A stretch of 64,000 nucleotides of DNA from Bradyrhizobium sp. LTSP849 (GTDB taxonomy: Bacteria > Pseudomonadota > Alphaproteobacteria > Rhizobiales > Xanthobacteraceae), in the NCBI RefSeq assembly GCF_000938255.1, contig NZ_JYMR01000056.1, positions 377,192 through 441,191 of the forward strand, read 5' to 3'. Position 1 is the first letter of the stretch, and the number at the start of each line of letters is the position of its first letter. Under the pieces are notes generated by a model. That model had not been told where the DNA came from. It worked only from the letters and a program-made list of their open reading frames with translations, and did no database searches. Positions 7,320 to 16,705 of this stretch are shown here, piece by piece. The position numbers and the translations under genes are program-made.

Positions 7320-8225
7320 GTGATTGTTCACCCTGAAAAATCTCGCATTCCTCTGTTCGATCGAACGCAGCACCATTCCTCCGTCCCGACCATGCCTGTG
7401 ACGGCCATCGCGCGTAGCGGCGGTCAAGGGCGGCCGCCAGGCCGGCGCGATAGCGCTTCACCCTTGACGGCGGCGAGCACGATGGCAGCCTTGCCATCTC
7501 TCGGGGCGATAGCGTGCACAGTCGCGATTTTCGTATCACCAATGCTGTTCAGCGTTGTAGCGCATGCAGAGCGAGCGCTGTCTGGCACGCATCGTGCGAA
7601 CAGTCCACCTGTCGATCCCTTTGCGGGCTTCATCACCGAGGCGTCCAAACGCTTCGCCGTGCCGGAGCACTGGATACGGTCAGTGATGCGCGTCGAGAGC
7701 GCCGGCGTAGTGCGGGCGCGATCGCGAAAAGGCGCCATGGGACTGACTCAGATCATGCCGGCGACATGGACCGAGTTGCGCATCCGCTATAATCTGGGCA
7801 CCGATCCCTACGATCCACACGACAACATTCTGGCTGGCGCCGCATACATCCGCGAACTCTACCAACGATTTGGCGCGCCGGGTTTCCTCGCGGCGTACAA
7901 TTCCGGGCCGACACGCTACGAGAACCATCTGGCGACCGGCCGATCGTTGCCGGATGAGACCAAGGACTACGTTGCGATACTCGCGCCACTGATCGGGGGA
8001 AAACAAGTAAACGAGAAGATTGTTGCCGTCGCCGCTTCACTCAAATTGGCTCGTTCACCGCTATTCATTGTGCGTTCTGCGAGCAGTTCCTCCGACAATC
8101 GCCCATCGCCTGGTGCGCGACCAGACCGTCCGTCAGACGTTCGTCCTGTTGTCGATCTATCCGCTCTCGTACCGCAGTCGGGCAACTTGTTTGTGCATCA
8201 TGCCAGCGAGGCCCGATCGCAATGA
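7320..8225 (+). CDS. Lytic transglycosylase (VirB1/SLT-like)
   Basis: About 301 residues from the GTG at 7320, chosen because AGGGAGGAG lies just upstream; a GTG at 7299 overlaps the peptidase gene. A hydrophobic segment (GAIACTVAIFVSPMLFSVVA) suggests export. It is followed by the soluble lytic transglycosylase domain: HWIRSVMRVESAG with the catalytic Glu, GAMGLTQIMPATW, and FLAAYNSGPTRYE. Such enzymes open peptidoglycan locally for assembly of the mating apparatus. The C-terminal 70 residues are Ser/Pro-rich and without a known fold. It overlaps no later gene and ends before a 235-base gap. Confidence 0.88.
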   Translation: MIVHPEKSRIPLFDRTQHHSSVPTMPVTAIARSGGQGRPPGRRDSASPLTAASTMAALPSLGAIACTVAIFVSPMLFSVVAHAERALSGTHRANSPPVDPFAGFITEASKRFAVPEHWIRSVMRVESAGVVRARSRKGAMGLTQIMPATWTELRIRYNLGTDPYDPHDNILAGAAYIRELYQRFGAPGFLAAYNSGPTRYENHLATGRSLPDETKDYVAILAPLIGGKQVNEKIVAVAASLKLARSPLFIVRSASSSSDNRPSPGARPDRPSDVRPVVDLSALVPQSGNLFVHHASEARSQ

Positions 8226-8323
8226 TCCAGATCGTGCTTCATCGCAATTGGTCGTTTGTCATTGCGTGTTCTGATGGGATGCGGTGGGTGCGGGGAGATA
8301 CCAGCCACGGATGGCAAGATAAA

Positions 8324-8345
8324 AGCCCCGACCTTCGTCTGGGGC
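8324..8345. repeat. Hairpin in the gap before the relaxase gene
   Basis: GCCCC at 8325-8329 and GGGGC at 8341-8345 enclose a GAC-CTTC-GTC inner stem-loop. AAAA precedes it on the plus strand, which would give a terminator for leftward transcripts; no leftward gene is nearby. The gap 8226-8460 is also the usual place for an oriT, so this could be part of one. A possible small membrane peptide in another frame (FVWGMWLVGLRVLGIGAGV) lies in the same gap, unsupported otherwise. Confidence 0.35.
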
Positions 8346-8460
8346 ATGTGGTTGGTTGGATTGAGAGTTTTGGGCATTGGGGCAGGGGTAACCGCCGGCG
8401 CCTATTTCGCAAAGTTCAACGAATTCAATTCATCGAGCGCCATCGGTCATGGTTTTACGG

Positions 8461-10224
8461 ATGTCGACGACCGTGACGGTACGAGACGACGAGATCAATG
8501 TTCGGCCCGGTCGCATCCGGCACGGAAACCGGGGCGCCAAACGACCAAAAAGCTTCGTCGGCCAGGTCATGCGGGCCGCCAGGAAGGCCGGACATGCGGG
8601 CAAGGAGTTTGGGCGCAGCAGGAGTAGGCGTAGTTCGACGTTTGGACGGGGCCGGCGTGCCGCGCTCTCACTTGCCGCGCGTTCACCAGATCGGCGGGTC
8701 GTCGTCATGGCTCGGATCGTTCGCCATCAGGGCAAGCGATTTCGCTCGGCGCCTCTTTCGAAGCACGTCGCGTATCTCAAACGTGAGAGCGTCACCCGCG
8801 ATGGCGCCGACGCGCGAATGTTCGGTGCGACCACGGAGGATGCCGACACGAAGGCCTTTGCGGAGCGGTGTGAGGATGATCGGCATCATTTCCGTTTCAC
8901 AGTTTCGCCCGAGGACGCGACCGAGATGGCGGACCTCCGCACCTTCACCCGCGAATTGATGGCCGATGCCGAGCGTGACCTTGGTACAAGGCTGGACTGG
9001 GTCGCGGTGGATCATTGGAACACCGATAGTCCTCACGTGCACGTCCTCGTGCGCGGCCGCGCCGATGATGGCAAAGACCTGGTCATCAGCCGTGACTACA
9101 TCAGCCGCGGGTTCCGAGCCCGTGCTGAAGAGCGCGTCACGCTGGAACTTGGCCCGCGCAGCGAGCAGGAAATTCGCTCCGCCTTGGAAAAGGAAGTCGA
9201 GGCCGAGCGCTGGACCGGACTCGACAGGGTGCTCCGTGGCGCTGCGGATGATGGAGGCGGTGTGGCTGATCTCAGACCAGGCGCCCGCGACAGCGATCCC
9301 GAACTTCGGAGGTTAATGATAGGACGAGCCGCCAAGCTCGAGCGACTCGGTCTGGCCGAGCAGGTCGCTCCCGGATGCTGGACGTTGAAGCCTGGAATTG
9401 AGGGAACGCTGCGAGATCTCTCGATCCGCGGGGACATCATCAAAACCATGCATCGCGCGATCACAGGTGCCGGACGGGAGCCCGACTTGACAGGGTTCGC
9501 CTTGCACGGTGACCAGGTCGCCTACCCGGTCCAGGGTCGGCTCGTAACTCGGGGGCTTCATGACGAACAGAGAGGGACCGCCTATGCGGTTATTGACGGT
9601 GTCGATGGACGCACACACCATCTCATTTTCTCCGACCTTGAGGTGACCGGAGACGCCAAACCCGGTGCGGTGGTCGAGATGCGCGCCTACGAGGACGGGC
9701 AGGGGCGCAAACGCTCCTCGCTCGCGACCCGATCCGATCTGACGATTGAGGCGCAAGTCACAGCACCCGGTGCAACGTGGATCGATCGCCAGCTTCTCGC
9801 AAAGGAAACGACCCTGAGCGGAAGCGGATTTGGCGGAGAGGTGCGGGAGGCGATGGATCGTCGCCTCGAACATCTGGCCGGCGAGGGGCTCACTCGCCGA
9901 CAGGGACAGCGGGTCATCTTCGCCCGAGATCTACTGGACACATTGCGGAAACAGGATCTGACCGCCGCCGCAACAAAGCTTTCCGCCGAGACTGGACTTA
10001 CCCACCGTCCGTCCATCGAGGGCGAACATGTCACCGGTGTCTACCGTCAACGTCTCACGCTGAGTTCGGGTCGCTTTGCGATGATCGATAATGGGCTCGG
10101 TTTCCAGCTGGTGCCATGGCGACCCGCTTTGGAACAGCGACTTGGCCAGCAGGTCAGCGGCGTATCGGCGCCGGGTGGAAGCGTCGATTGGAGTTTTGGG
10201 CGTAAACGCGGATTGGGATTGTAG
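8461..10224 (+). CDS. Relaxase, DUF3363/VirD2-like
   Basis: About 587 residues from the ATG at 8461. The N-terminal 80 residues are basic with VRPGRIRHGNRG, typical of the family start. The relaxase fold follows, with HHFRFTVSPED and the metal-binding HxH motif in DSPHVHVLVRG. The C-terminal half is the DUF3363 domain (RAAKLERLGLAEQVAPGCW, YAVIDGVDGRTHH). It should nick oriT and carry the strand into the recipient as part of the relaxosome, next to the coupling protein encoded downstream. The gene is intact although the mating-pore genes are missing from the window. An ATG-like codon at 8449 is less likely as start. Confidence 0.87.
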   Translation: MSTTVTVRDDEINVRPGRIRHGNRGAKRPKSFVGQVMRAARKAGHAGKEFGRSRSRRSSTFGRGRRAALSLAARSPDRRVVVMARIVRHQGKRFRSAPLSKHVAYLKRESVTRDGADARMFGATTEDADTKAFAERCEDDRHHFRFTVSPEDATEMADLRTFTRELMADAERDLGTRLDWVAVDHWNTDSPHVHVLVRGRADDGKDLVISRDYISRGFRARAEERVTLELGPRSEQEIRSALEKEVEAERWTGLDRVLRGAADDGGGVADLRPGARDSDPELRRLMIGRAAKLERLGLAEQVAPGCWTLKPGIEGTLRDLSIRGDIIKTMHRAITGAGREPDLTGFALHGDQVAYPVQGRLVTRGLHDEQRGTAYAVIDGVDGRTHHLIFSDLEVTGDAKPGAVVEMRAYEDGQGRKRSSLATRSDLTIEAQVTAPGATWIDRQLLAKETTLSGSGFGGEVREAMDRRLEHLAGEGLTRRQGQRVIFARDLLDTLRKQDLTAAATKLSAETGLTHRPSIEGEHVTGVYRQRLTLSSGRFAMIDNGLGFQLVPWRPALEQRLGQQVSGVSAPGGSVDWSFGRKRGLGL

Positions 10225-10332
10225 GCCGCAGTTGATGTGCCGACCGTCCGAATTGTACGCCACCACAGCGCTCCGCACTCCTTACGCGGTTCCACTCTTG
10301 TCTATCCCGGGTGCCATCTCTTGATCACTGGT

Positions 10333-12324
10333 ATGTCCGCGACCAAGATCCTTTGGGGCCAGATCATCGTAGTCGTCACAATCGTGCTCGTCACCATGTG
10401 GGCGGCGACGCAATGGGTGGCGTGGAAACTTGGCTACCAACCACAGCTCGGACAGCCATGGTTTGAACTCGTGCCGGGCGTGCCGATCTACCTCCCGCCG
10501 GCCTTCTTCTGGTGGTGGTACGCCTACGACGCTTACGCGCCGCATGTCTTCGTCGAGGGAGCTTACATCGCGGCGTCCGGTGGCTTCATCTCAATCGCAG
10601 CCGCCATTGGAATGTCGGTATGGCGGGCACGCGAGGCGAAGATCGCCGCAACGTATGGCTCGGCCCGCTGGGCGACGGCATCGGAGGTCCGTGTCGCTGG
10701 TCTCGTGGCGCCAGACGGCGCCGTGCTTGGCCGACTCGAGGACAACTACCTGCAGCACGATGGCCCGGAACATGTGCTGTGCTTCGCGCCAACCCGGTCC
10801 GGCAAGGGCGTCGGCTTGGTGGTGCCGACCCTGCTGACATGGCCGGGCAGTTGCATCGTGCACGACATCAAGGGTGAGAATTGGACTCTGACATCGGGCT
10901 TCCGCGCCAGACACGGTCGCGTGCTGCTGTTCGATCCGACCAACACGAAGTCGGCGGCGTACAATCCGTTGCTGGAAGTGCGACGCGGCGAATGGGAGGT
11001 GCGCGACGTCCAGAACGTCGCCGATGTCCTGGTGGACCCGGAAGGGTCGCTTGAACGGCGGAACCATTGGGAGAAAACCAGCCACGCGTTGCTGGTCGGT
11101 GCCATTCTCCACGTCCTCTATGCCGAGCCGGACAAGACGCTGGCGGGTGTTGCCGGCTTTCTCTCCGACCCGAAGCGGCCGATCGAGACCACACTTCGGG
11201 CCATGATGACGACGGCGCATCTTGGTGAAGCCGGACCGCATCCGGTTATCGCCTCCGCCGCACGGGAACTGCTCAACAAGAGCGAGAATGAGCGATCCGG
11301 GGTGCTTTCAACCGCCATGTCGTTCCTCGGGCTCTATCGCGACCCCGTCGTGGCGAAAGTGACCCGCCGCTGCGACTGGCGCATTCGCGATCTGGTCGAG
11401 GGCGATCGACCTGTGACCCTCTACCTGGTCGTGCCGCCATCCGACATCAGCCGGACTAAGCCACTCGTGCGTCTGATCCTCAATCAGATCGGTCGACGTC
11501 TGACGGAAGATCTGCACGCGAAGGGACGCCGCCATCGGTTGCTGCTGATGCTCGACGAGTTTCCGGCTCTCGGCCGGCTCGATTTCTTCGAGTCAGCGCT
11601 GGCGTTCATGGCCGGATATGGCCTCAAGAGCTTCCTGATCGCCCAGTCGCTCAACCAGATCGAAAAGGCCTACGGACCGAACAACGCCATTCTCGACAAT
11701 TGCCACGTGCGTGTGTCCTTTGCGACCAATGACGAACGGACCGCGAAACGCGTCTCTGATGCCTTGGGAACTGCAACCGAGATGCGGGCGATGAAGAACT
11801 ACGCCGGCCACAGACTCAGCCCTTGGCTCGGCCATTTGATGGTCTCACGACAGGAGACGGCGCGACCGCTGCTGACGCCCGGCGAGGTAATGCAGCTCCC
11901 ACCCGACGATGAGCTGGTCTTGGTCTCAGGTGTGCCCCCGATCCGCGCCAAGAAGGCGCGCTATTTTGAGGACCCACGGTTGACCGAGCGCGTGCTGGCG
12001 CCCCCTGCTGCGATTGAGCGAGACGGTGCTCCCTCCGTCGATGATTGGAGCCTATTGCCGGTTCCCGCTTTCGGAGCAGACCGCGAAGTCAGGTCCTCGA
12101 CCGAGACGCAAATCAATGATCCCGCAAACGGTGGCATCCGCCGGGAGCCGGAACTTCCCGAACACGAGGAGATCGTTCCCGAGCAGGCGAAGCCGGCGCC
12201 GGAATTCGTCTTCGGGGAAGACGAGCCCGATGATGATGCGGAGCGCGCTCGCGCGCTGCGCCAACAAGCCCGGGGGATCGCGCGACAGGCAGCGCTGGAT
12301 CCTGGCGATGGCATGGAGCTCTGA
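10333..12324 (+). CDS. traG: Type IV coupling protein, VirD4/TraG-like ATPase
   Basis: About 663 residues from the ATG at 10333. Two N-terminal membrane segments (IIVVVTIVLVTMWAATQWV and a second around residues 45-95) anchor it. Walker A is APTRSGKGVGLVVP and Walker B is LLLMLDEFPALG, with the family motif ILDNCHVRVSFATND after it. The C-terminal 130 residues are acidic and disordered-looking, as in many TraG proteins. It links the relaxosome to the T4SS channel at the inner membrane. It is followed by the CopG-like gene 8 bases after its stop. Full-length and intact. Confidence 0.92.
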   Translation: MSATKILWGQIIVVVTIVLVTMWAATQWVAWKLGYQPQLGQPWFELVPGVPIYLPPAFFWWWYAYDAYAPHVFVEGAYIAASGGFISIAAAIGMSVWRAREAKIAATYGSARWATASEVRVAGLVAPDGAVLGRLEDNYLQHDGPEHVLCFAPTRSGKGVGLVVPTLLTWPGSCIVHDIKGENWTLTSGFRARHGRVLLFDPTNTKSAAYNPLLEVRRGEWEVRDVQNVADVLVDPEGSLERRNHWEKTSHALLVGAILHVLYAEPDKTLAGVAGFLSDPKRPIETTLRAMMTTAHLGEAGPHPVIASAARELLNKSENERSGVLSTAMSFLGLYRDPVVAKVTRRCDWRIRDLVEGDRPVTLYLVVPPSDISRTKPLVRLILNQIGRRLTEDLHAKGRRHRLLLMLDEFPALGRLDFFESALAFMAGYGLKSFLIAQSLNQIEKAYGPNNAILDNCHVRVSFATNDERTAKRVSDALGTATEMRAMKNYAGHRLSPWLGHLMVSRQETARPLLTPGEVMQLPPDDELVLVSGVPPIRAKKARYFEDPRLTERVLAPPAAIERDGAPSVDDWSLLPVPAFGADREVRSSTETQINDPANGGIRREPELPEHEEIVPEQAKPAPEFVFGEDEPDDDAERARALRQQARGIARQAALDPGDGMEL

Positions 12325-12332
12325 GGCCAGCG

Positions 12333-12773
12333 ATGCGAACCAAGCACACCTTTCGCCTCCCGCCCGATCTCGCCGGTCAACTCGCCGACTACGCCGATCG
12401 CAAGCGCGTGCCGCAGGCACTGGTGGTTGAAACTGCGCTCTCTTCGTATCTGTCACCAGACAATTCTGAGCGGATGGAGGCAGCGCTTGGCCGCCGGCTC
12501 GATCGTTTAACGCGACAAGTCGAGCGACTGGAACGGCACGTCACCATCTCGAACGAAGCATTGGCGCTGTTCGTTCGTTTCTGGCTCTCGGTCACGCCAC
12601 CGCTGCCGGATACGGCCCAGCCGGCCGCCCAGGCCAAAGGCCGAGAGCGCTATGAGGGATTTGTCGAGGCGCTCGGACGCCGGCTGGCCAAGGGGCAAAG
12701 CCTGGCCCAGGAGTTATCTCAGGACGTGGGCGCCAAGGATGGTGCATCCGATCGAACAGATAGCTCCTCCTAG
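12333..12773 (+). CDS. CopG-like ribbon-helix-helix protein
   Basis: A 146-residue protein. The first 45 residues form a ribbon-helix-helix domain (TKHTFRLPPDLAGQLADYAD, then a second helix), followed by a coiled-coil-like stretch rich in Arg and Glu (RRLDRLTRQVERLERH) and a hydrophobic helix (ALALFVRFWLSVTPPLP). Such proteins sit between traG and trbB in rhizobial islands and may act in transcriptional control or as relaxosome accessories. The ATG lies 8 bases after the traG stop, so they are co-transcribed. Here the usual following trbB is absent. Confidence 0.83.
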   Translation: MRTKHTFRLPPDLAGQLADYADRKRVPQALVVETALSSYLSPDNSERMEAALGRRLDRLTRQVERLERHVTISNEALALFVRFWLSVTPPLPDTAQPAAQAKGRERYEGFVEALGRRLAKGQSLAQELSQDVGAKDGASDRTDSSS

Positions 12774-13376
12774 GCGATCCCGCCTTCGCTCGGCCTCTCT
12801 ACATCAAGGCGCCACACCCGGATCGGCTCATGCTGTGCGTATCGCGTGCACGCGTGAGCGTTACGCTCGAACTTTAGAAGGCAAGTGCCGCTAGGTCTGG
12901 CGTGTACCATGTGCGCGCTGACTATCTGGCGATCGCCTCCTGATATTGGGTAATGGACGATCCCGCGGAACGGTGGTCGCTTGTGCTGCCACGGCTCCGC
13001 TGTTAGATCGGAGCACGGCTCCCGCATTGAAATCGTCGTGTTCGCAGGCCGAGCGCTTGATGCGAAGCGGGCGCGACATCAGATGCTCGTCGCGAATCTG
13101 TCTGCGCTCGGGGTGTGGGCATGCCGAATGCGAATCAATTTGCACTTCTGGCCAAGGCTCATCGGCATGTGAAATCCGCAATTTCGCTTTGCCGCCTCTT
13201 TGTCACTATCCAGTTTCCAACGCCCATTCATTCCAAAAACGCCTATTTGTAGTTTCCAAAAATTCACGGGCTCCGGCGTGCCGCGCTTGGCCAAATGAAA
13301 GCAATTCTTAAGTGCGACTTATGCAGATTGTGCGCCGGCATATCGCTGCCACGAAGCGTAATCTGAAAGTCCCGAG
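12774..13376. other. Gene-free gap at the right side of the transfer region
   Basis: About 600 bases with only short, unconvincing ORFs on both strands. GC content drops locally (AT-rich patches around 13190-13330), unlike the flanking genes. This is where trb genes would begin in a complete element, so the gap probably contains the deletion or insertion junction. I found no tRNA, IS end or clear direct repeat in it. Confidence 0.5.
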
Positions 13377-15458
13377 ATGCGCGTTAGATCATTCTTCATC
13401 GGCTGCATGTCGATTGCGGCGGCTATTGCCCTGGTGGTTGCCGGCAAGCTCGTCTTCATGGACTGGAGCAGCTACACGGCGCAGACAGCCGCTGGAGAGG
13501 CGATCGCCAGTGCGGCCTCCCTGATGAAGATTCCCGAGCAGATGACCGTCGAGCGCGGCGCCTACCTGGTGGCGCTTGCCGCCGATCCGCCGGCTGATGT
13601 CGCGGTGCGCGATCAAATCGGTAAGATCCGCGCGGCGACCGACATTGCCATCGCCGCGGCCATCGAGACCGTCAAGATTGCGGGCTATGCCGGTGCCGAC
13701 ACGCAGGGCGGCAAGCTGACGGGCGTCGCCGCCGACATGAAGAGACTCCGCGACGCGATCGATCCTATGCTGGCAATGGCGAAGAAGGAACGCGACCCGT
13801 CCTTCATGACCTCCCTCGCCGACGAATTCCAGAAGATGTACGCGCAAGTCGATGCGATGGTCGATACCGTCGACGCCGCCGCCGCACGGGCCGATGGCGC
13901 ACTCGCCGGCTATATCGGCGTTGCGCGCACCAGTTGGAGCATGCGCGACCGCGCCGGCCGCCGTGGTACTCTTTATCTCGCCTCGATCAGTTCAGGCGCG
14001 CCGATGGCGGCCGCGACCATCGAGCAGATCGCCGAAAACGCCGGCTACATCGACCAGAGCTGGGCGACGATTACCGCCGGTATTCAGCGCGCGAACAATC
14101 CGTCGGCGCTGATCAGGGCGGCCGAGACGGTGAGGGCAAGATATTTCATCGACAACGCCGCAGTCTATCAGAAGGTCATGGCGGCGGGGCGAGGCGACGG
14201 CAAATATCCCTATAGCATCGCCGACTATCGCCGGGCGCATGGCCCGGGCCTCGACAGTATCCTGCTTGTGCGCGACGGCGCGTTCGAGGCCGCCAAGACA
14301 CTCATCGCCCGCCAGCGCGATGCCGCCCTGTTCGAACTGATGGTCGCGCTGGGAGCGCTTGCCCTGGTCGCCGTCGTGCTTGCCGGCGTCGTGATCGTCT
14401 TCACCCGTCGCGTTGTGACGCCACTGATCGAGCTCACTGGCGCGATCACCCGCATCGCCGACAACGATCTCGCAGTCGAGGTTCCGGCGCGCGGCCGCGG
14501 CGACGAGATCGGCGCGATGGCCGCGGCGCTCGAGACGCTGCGCCTCAATGCCGTCAAGGCGAGGGAACTCGCCGGCGAGAGCGCCGCCCAGCAGCGGACC
14601 AGGCAGGCGCGTGCCGAGCATATCGAGACCGTAACCGGCGGCTTCGACCGGGCGACGGCTGCGCTGATCGAGGACGTCCAGGCGGCGGCACACAGCATGA
14701 GTACGCAGGCCGACAACACCGCGCAGATTGCCCAGTCGGTTGAGAACCGCGCCGTCGCCGTCGCCGCCGCCGCCGAGGAGGCTTCCGTCAACGTCCAGAC
14801 CGTCGCGGCTGCCACCGAGGAGCTGTCCGTCTCGACCCAGGAGATCGGCCGCCGCGTCGAACAATCAGCCGCCATCGCCGGCAAGGCCGAGACGATCGCG
14901 ACGCAAGCCTCGCAGGAAATCGGCAGCCTCGCCGCCGCCTCCGAAAAGATTGGCGAGGTCGTCAAGCTGATCCAAGACATCGCCAGCCAGACCAACCTGC
15001 TCGCTCTCAACGCTACCATCGAGGCGGCGCGCGCCGGCGATGCCGGCAGGGGCTTCGCCGTGGTCGCCACCGAAGTCAAGGCGCTCGCCAGCGAGACCGC
15101 CAGGGCGACCGAGGAGATCGCCAGCCAGATCGGCAAGATTCAGAGCGAGACCACGATCGCCGTCGGTCGCGTCAAAAGCATCGTCGAGACGATCGGTGAC
15201 ATCAACCGGCTGAGCGGTGAGGTTCGCGCGGCGGTCGGTCAGCAGAGTACCGCAACCAGCGAGATCGCGCGCAACGTCCAGCAAGCCGCCGAAGGTACCC
15301 GTCTGGTGACATCGCAGATCGCCGATGTCAGTAACGAGATGAGCCAGTCGGGCGCTGCCGCCCGGACCATGCAAGACACGGTCGGCGCGCTCTCAGCCAA
15401 GGCCGAGACGTTGACCGGCCAGATCTCCGGCTTCCTCAAGGAGGTCCGAGCGGCCTAG
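13377..15458 (+). CDS. Methyl-accepting chemotaxis protein
   Basis: A 693-residue chemoreceptor. An N-terminal membrane segment (residues about 5-25) and a second one (LMVALGALALVAVVLAGVVIV near residues 322-342) enclose a mostly helical periplasmic sensor domain of about 290 residues. HAMP follows (RRVVTPLIELTGAITRIADN), then the cytoplasmic signalling helices with the conserved hairpin tip DIASQTNLLALNATIEAARA. The ligand is not predictable from the sensor domain. No che genes are adjacent, so it would feed an array encoded elsewhere. The ATG at 13377 has only a weak SD. It ends 9 bases before the convergent LysR gene. Confidence 0.92.
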   Translation: MRVRSFFIGCMSIAAAIALVVAGKLVFMDWSSYTAQTAAGEAIASAASLMKIPEQMTVERGAYLVALAADPPADVAVRDQIGKIRAATDIAIAAAIETVKIAGYAGADTQGGKLTGVAADMKRLRDAIDPMLAMAKKERDPSFMTSLADEFQKMYAQVDAMVDTVDAAAARADGALAGYIGVARTSWSMRDRAGRRGTLYLASISSGAPMAAATIEQIAENAGYIDQSWATITAGIQRANNPSALIRAAETVRARYFIDNAAVYQKVMAAGRGDGKYPYSIADYRRAHGPGLDSILLVRDGAFEAAKTLIARQRDAALFELMVALGALALVAVVLAGVVIVFTRRVVTPLIELTGAITRIADNDLAVEVPARGRGDEIGAMAAALETLRLNAVKARELAGESAAQQRTRQARAEHIETVTGGFDRATAALIEDVQAAAHSMSTQADNTAQIAQSVENRAVAVAAAAEEASVNVQTVAAATEELSVSTQEIGRRVEQSAAIAGKAETIATQASQEIGSLAAASEKIGEVVKLIQDIASQTNLLALNATIEAARAGDAGRGFAVVATEVKALASETARATEEIASQIGKIQSETTIAVGRVKSIVETIGDINRLSGEVRAAVGQQSTATSEIARNVQQAAEGTRLVTSQIADVSNEMSQSGAAARTMQDTVGALSAKAETLTGQISGFLKEVRAA

Positions 15459-15467
15459 ATATGACTT

Positions 15468-16430
15468 TCAGCGTGCAGGCTTGGACCGTGAACGCGCTCT
15501 GCTCTCTCCCTTGTGCACGCGAGATGATCCGTGAGAGAAGACGGCCGACATTGCGTATTGAGCTACTTCGGTAACGCATTGCCGAAGACTAATCAGCATG
15601 GCACGTCTGTCGTCTTCACGGTGTACGAAGCAGAATGGCAGCGCTGGAAGCGGCGGATTGCTGCGAAATTCAACCAATTCGCCACGGTCGACCCAAGGGC
15701 GCATGAACGCTTGGGGGAGGAAGCTTAGGCCCACATTGGCCATCGTGAGACCGACGATCGCCATCAGACTGTTGCTGGCGACGATACGCTGCATGTGCAG
15801 CCCCTGTCCGGCCGCCCAGGTGTCGAAAGCTTGCGTCAAACCTGAGCCCTCGGTCATCGTGATGACCGGGTGGCGTGAAAGCTCCTTGGCGTTCATCACG
15901 GTTCCGGGCCGGATGCGCCCGGGTGCCGCCATCCATGCGATGCTTACCTGATCGATCGTGTGGGAGGCGATGTTGGACTTCTCCGCTGGTCCGGGCACAA
16001 TTGCGCAGTCGAGCTCACCGCGCATGACTTGGCGCTCGAGTTGCCGTCCCAAATCGACATGGAGCTTCAAAACCAGATTTGGGTGATCCGTGTGCATGCG
16101 GGCCACGAATCGCGGCAGCCATGTGAGGGCGCCGAGTTCGCTCACGCCGAACCGGCAGGTCCCCGTGAGCGCGGGCGAGGTCTTCAGAACCGTGCGAACG
16201 CTCTGCTTTAAGCCCAGCATCTGTGAAGCAACAGGCAGGAGTCGCTGGCCGGCCTCGGTAAGCTGAGCCTTTCGTCCGGAGCGATCGAAGAGTTCAGCTC
16301 CCGCCCAGCTCTCGAGTTCTGCGATTCGCTTCGACAGAGACGACTGAGTGACGTGCGCTCGTTGCGCGGCTAGCGCGAAACTGCCGAGCGTGGCGGCGAG
16401 ATGGAAGGCCTCGAGCTCTTTGAGGGTCAT
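15468..16430 (-). CDS. LysR-family regulator, divergent from the RraA operon
   Basis: A 320-residue LysR-type regulator. The HTH is MTLKELEAFHLAATLGSFALAAQRAHVTQSSLSKRIAELE in segments over residues 1-40, with the effector domain from about residue 90. The C-terminal 25 residues are unusually Ser/Arg-rich. It is divergent from the RraA-MFS-IlvD genes across 275 bases, so it most likely controls that operon with a sugar-acid-like co-inducer (inference). It ends 9 bases from the convergent chemoreceptor gene. Confidence 0.9.
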   Translation of the reverse strand: MTLKELEAFHLAATLGSFALAAQRAHVTQSSLSKRIAELESWAGAELFDRSGRKAQLTEAGQRLLPVASQMLGLKQSVRTVLKTSPALTGTCRFGVSELGALTWLPRFVARMHTDHPNLVLKLHVDLGRQLERQVMRGELDCAIVPGPAEKSNIASHTIDQVSIAWMAAPGRIRPGTVMNAKELSRHPVITMTEGSGLTQAFDTWAAGQGLHMQRIVASNSLMAIVGLTMANVGLSFLPQAFMRPWVDRGELVEFRSNPPLPALPFCFVHREDDRRAMLISLRQCVTEVAQYAMSAVFSHGSSRVHKGESRARSRSKPAR

Positions 16431-16705
16431 GGCTTGGCCTCTGCTGTGCGCCGGGTTGGGCCGAAAGCCTGTGGCTGAGTTCGCCTGGATCCGGACTGTG
16501 TCGATTTTTCGATGAATGGCAAGTCGAAAATGTCGCTTTCTTCATTTCCGGTTCGACGGCTAACGTCAATGTGAGAGTTGCTGTCGCTCTGGCGGTTGCG
16601 GACAAGTCGTCCCGGACGCCGGTGAGCTGGCAGACCCAATGAGGCGGGAGGCGTGCCGGGATGCCCTGGCAGGATCTCTCGTCCACGGACATGGGAGGAG
16701 AGTAG

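Noticed and set aside
8256..8627. ORF with a hydrophobic stretch overlapping the relaxase start
   Set aside because: It overlaps the relaxase gene by more than 160 bases in another frame, has no ribosome site, and only the short hydrophobic part is protein-like.
13377..15458. Long minus-strand ORFs over the chemoreceptor gene
   Set aside because: They are mirror frames of a GC-rich coding sequence; the plus strand has clear receptor domains.
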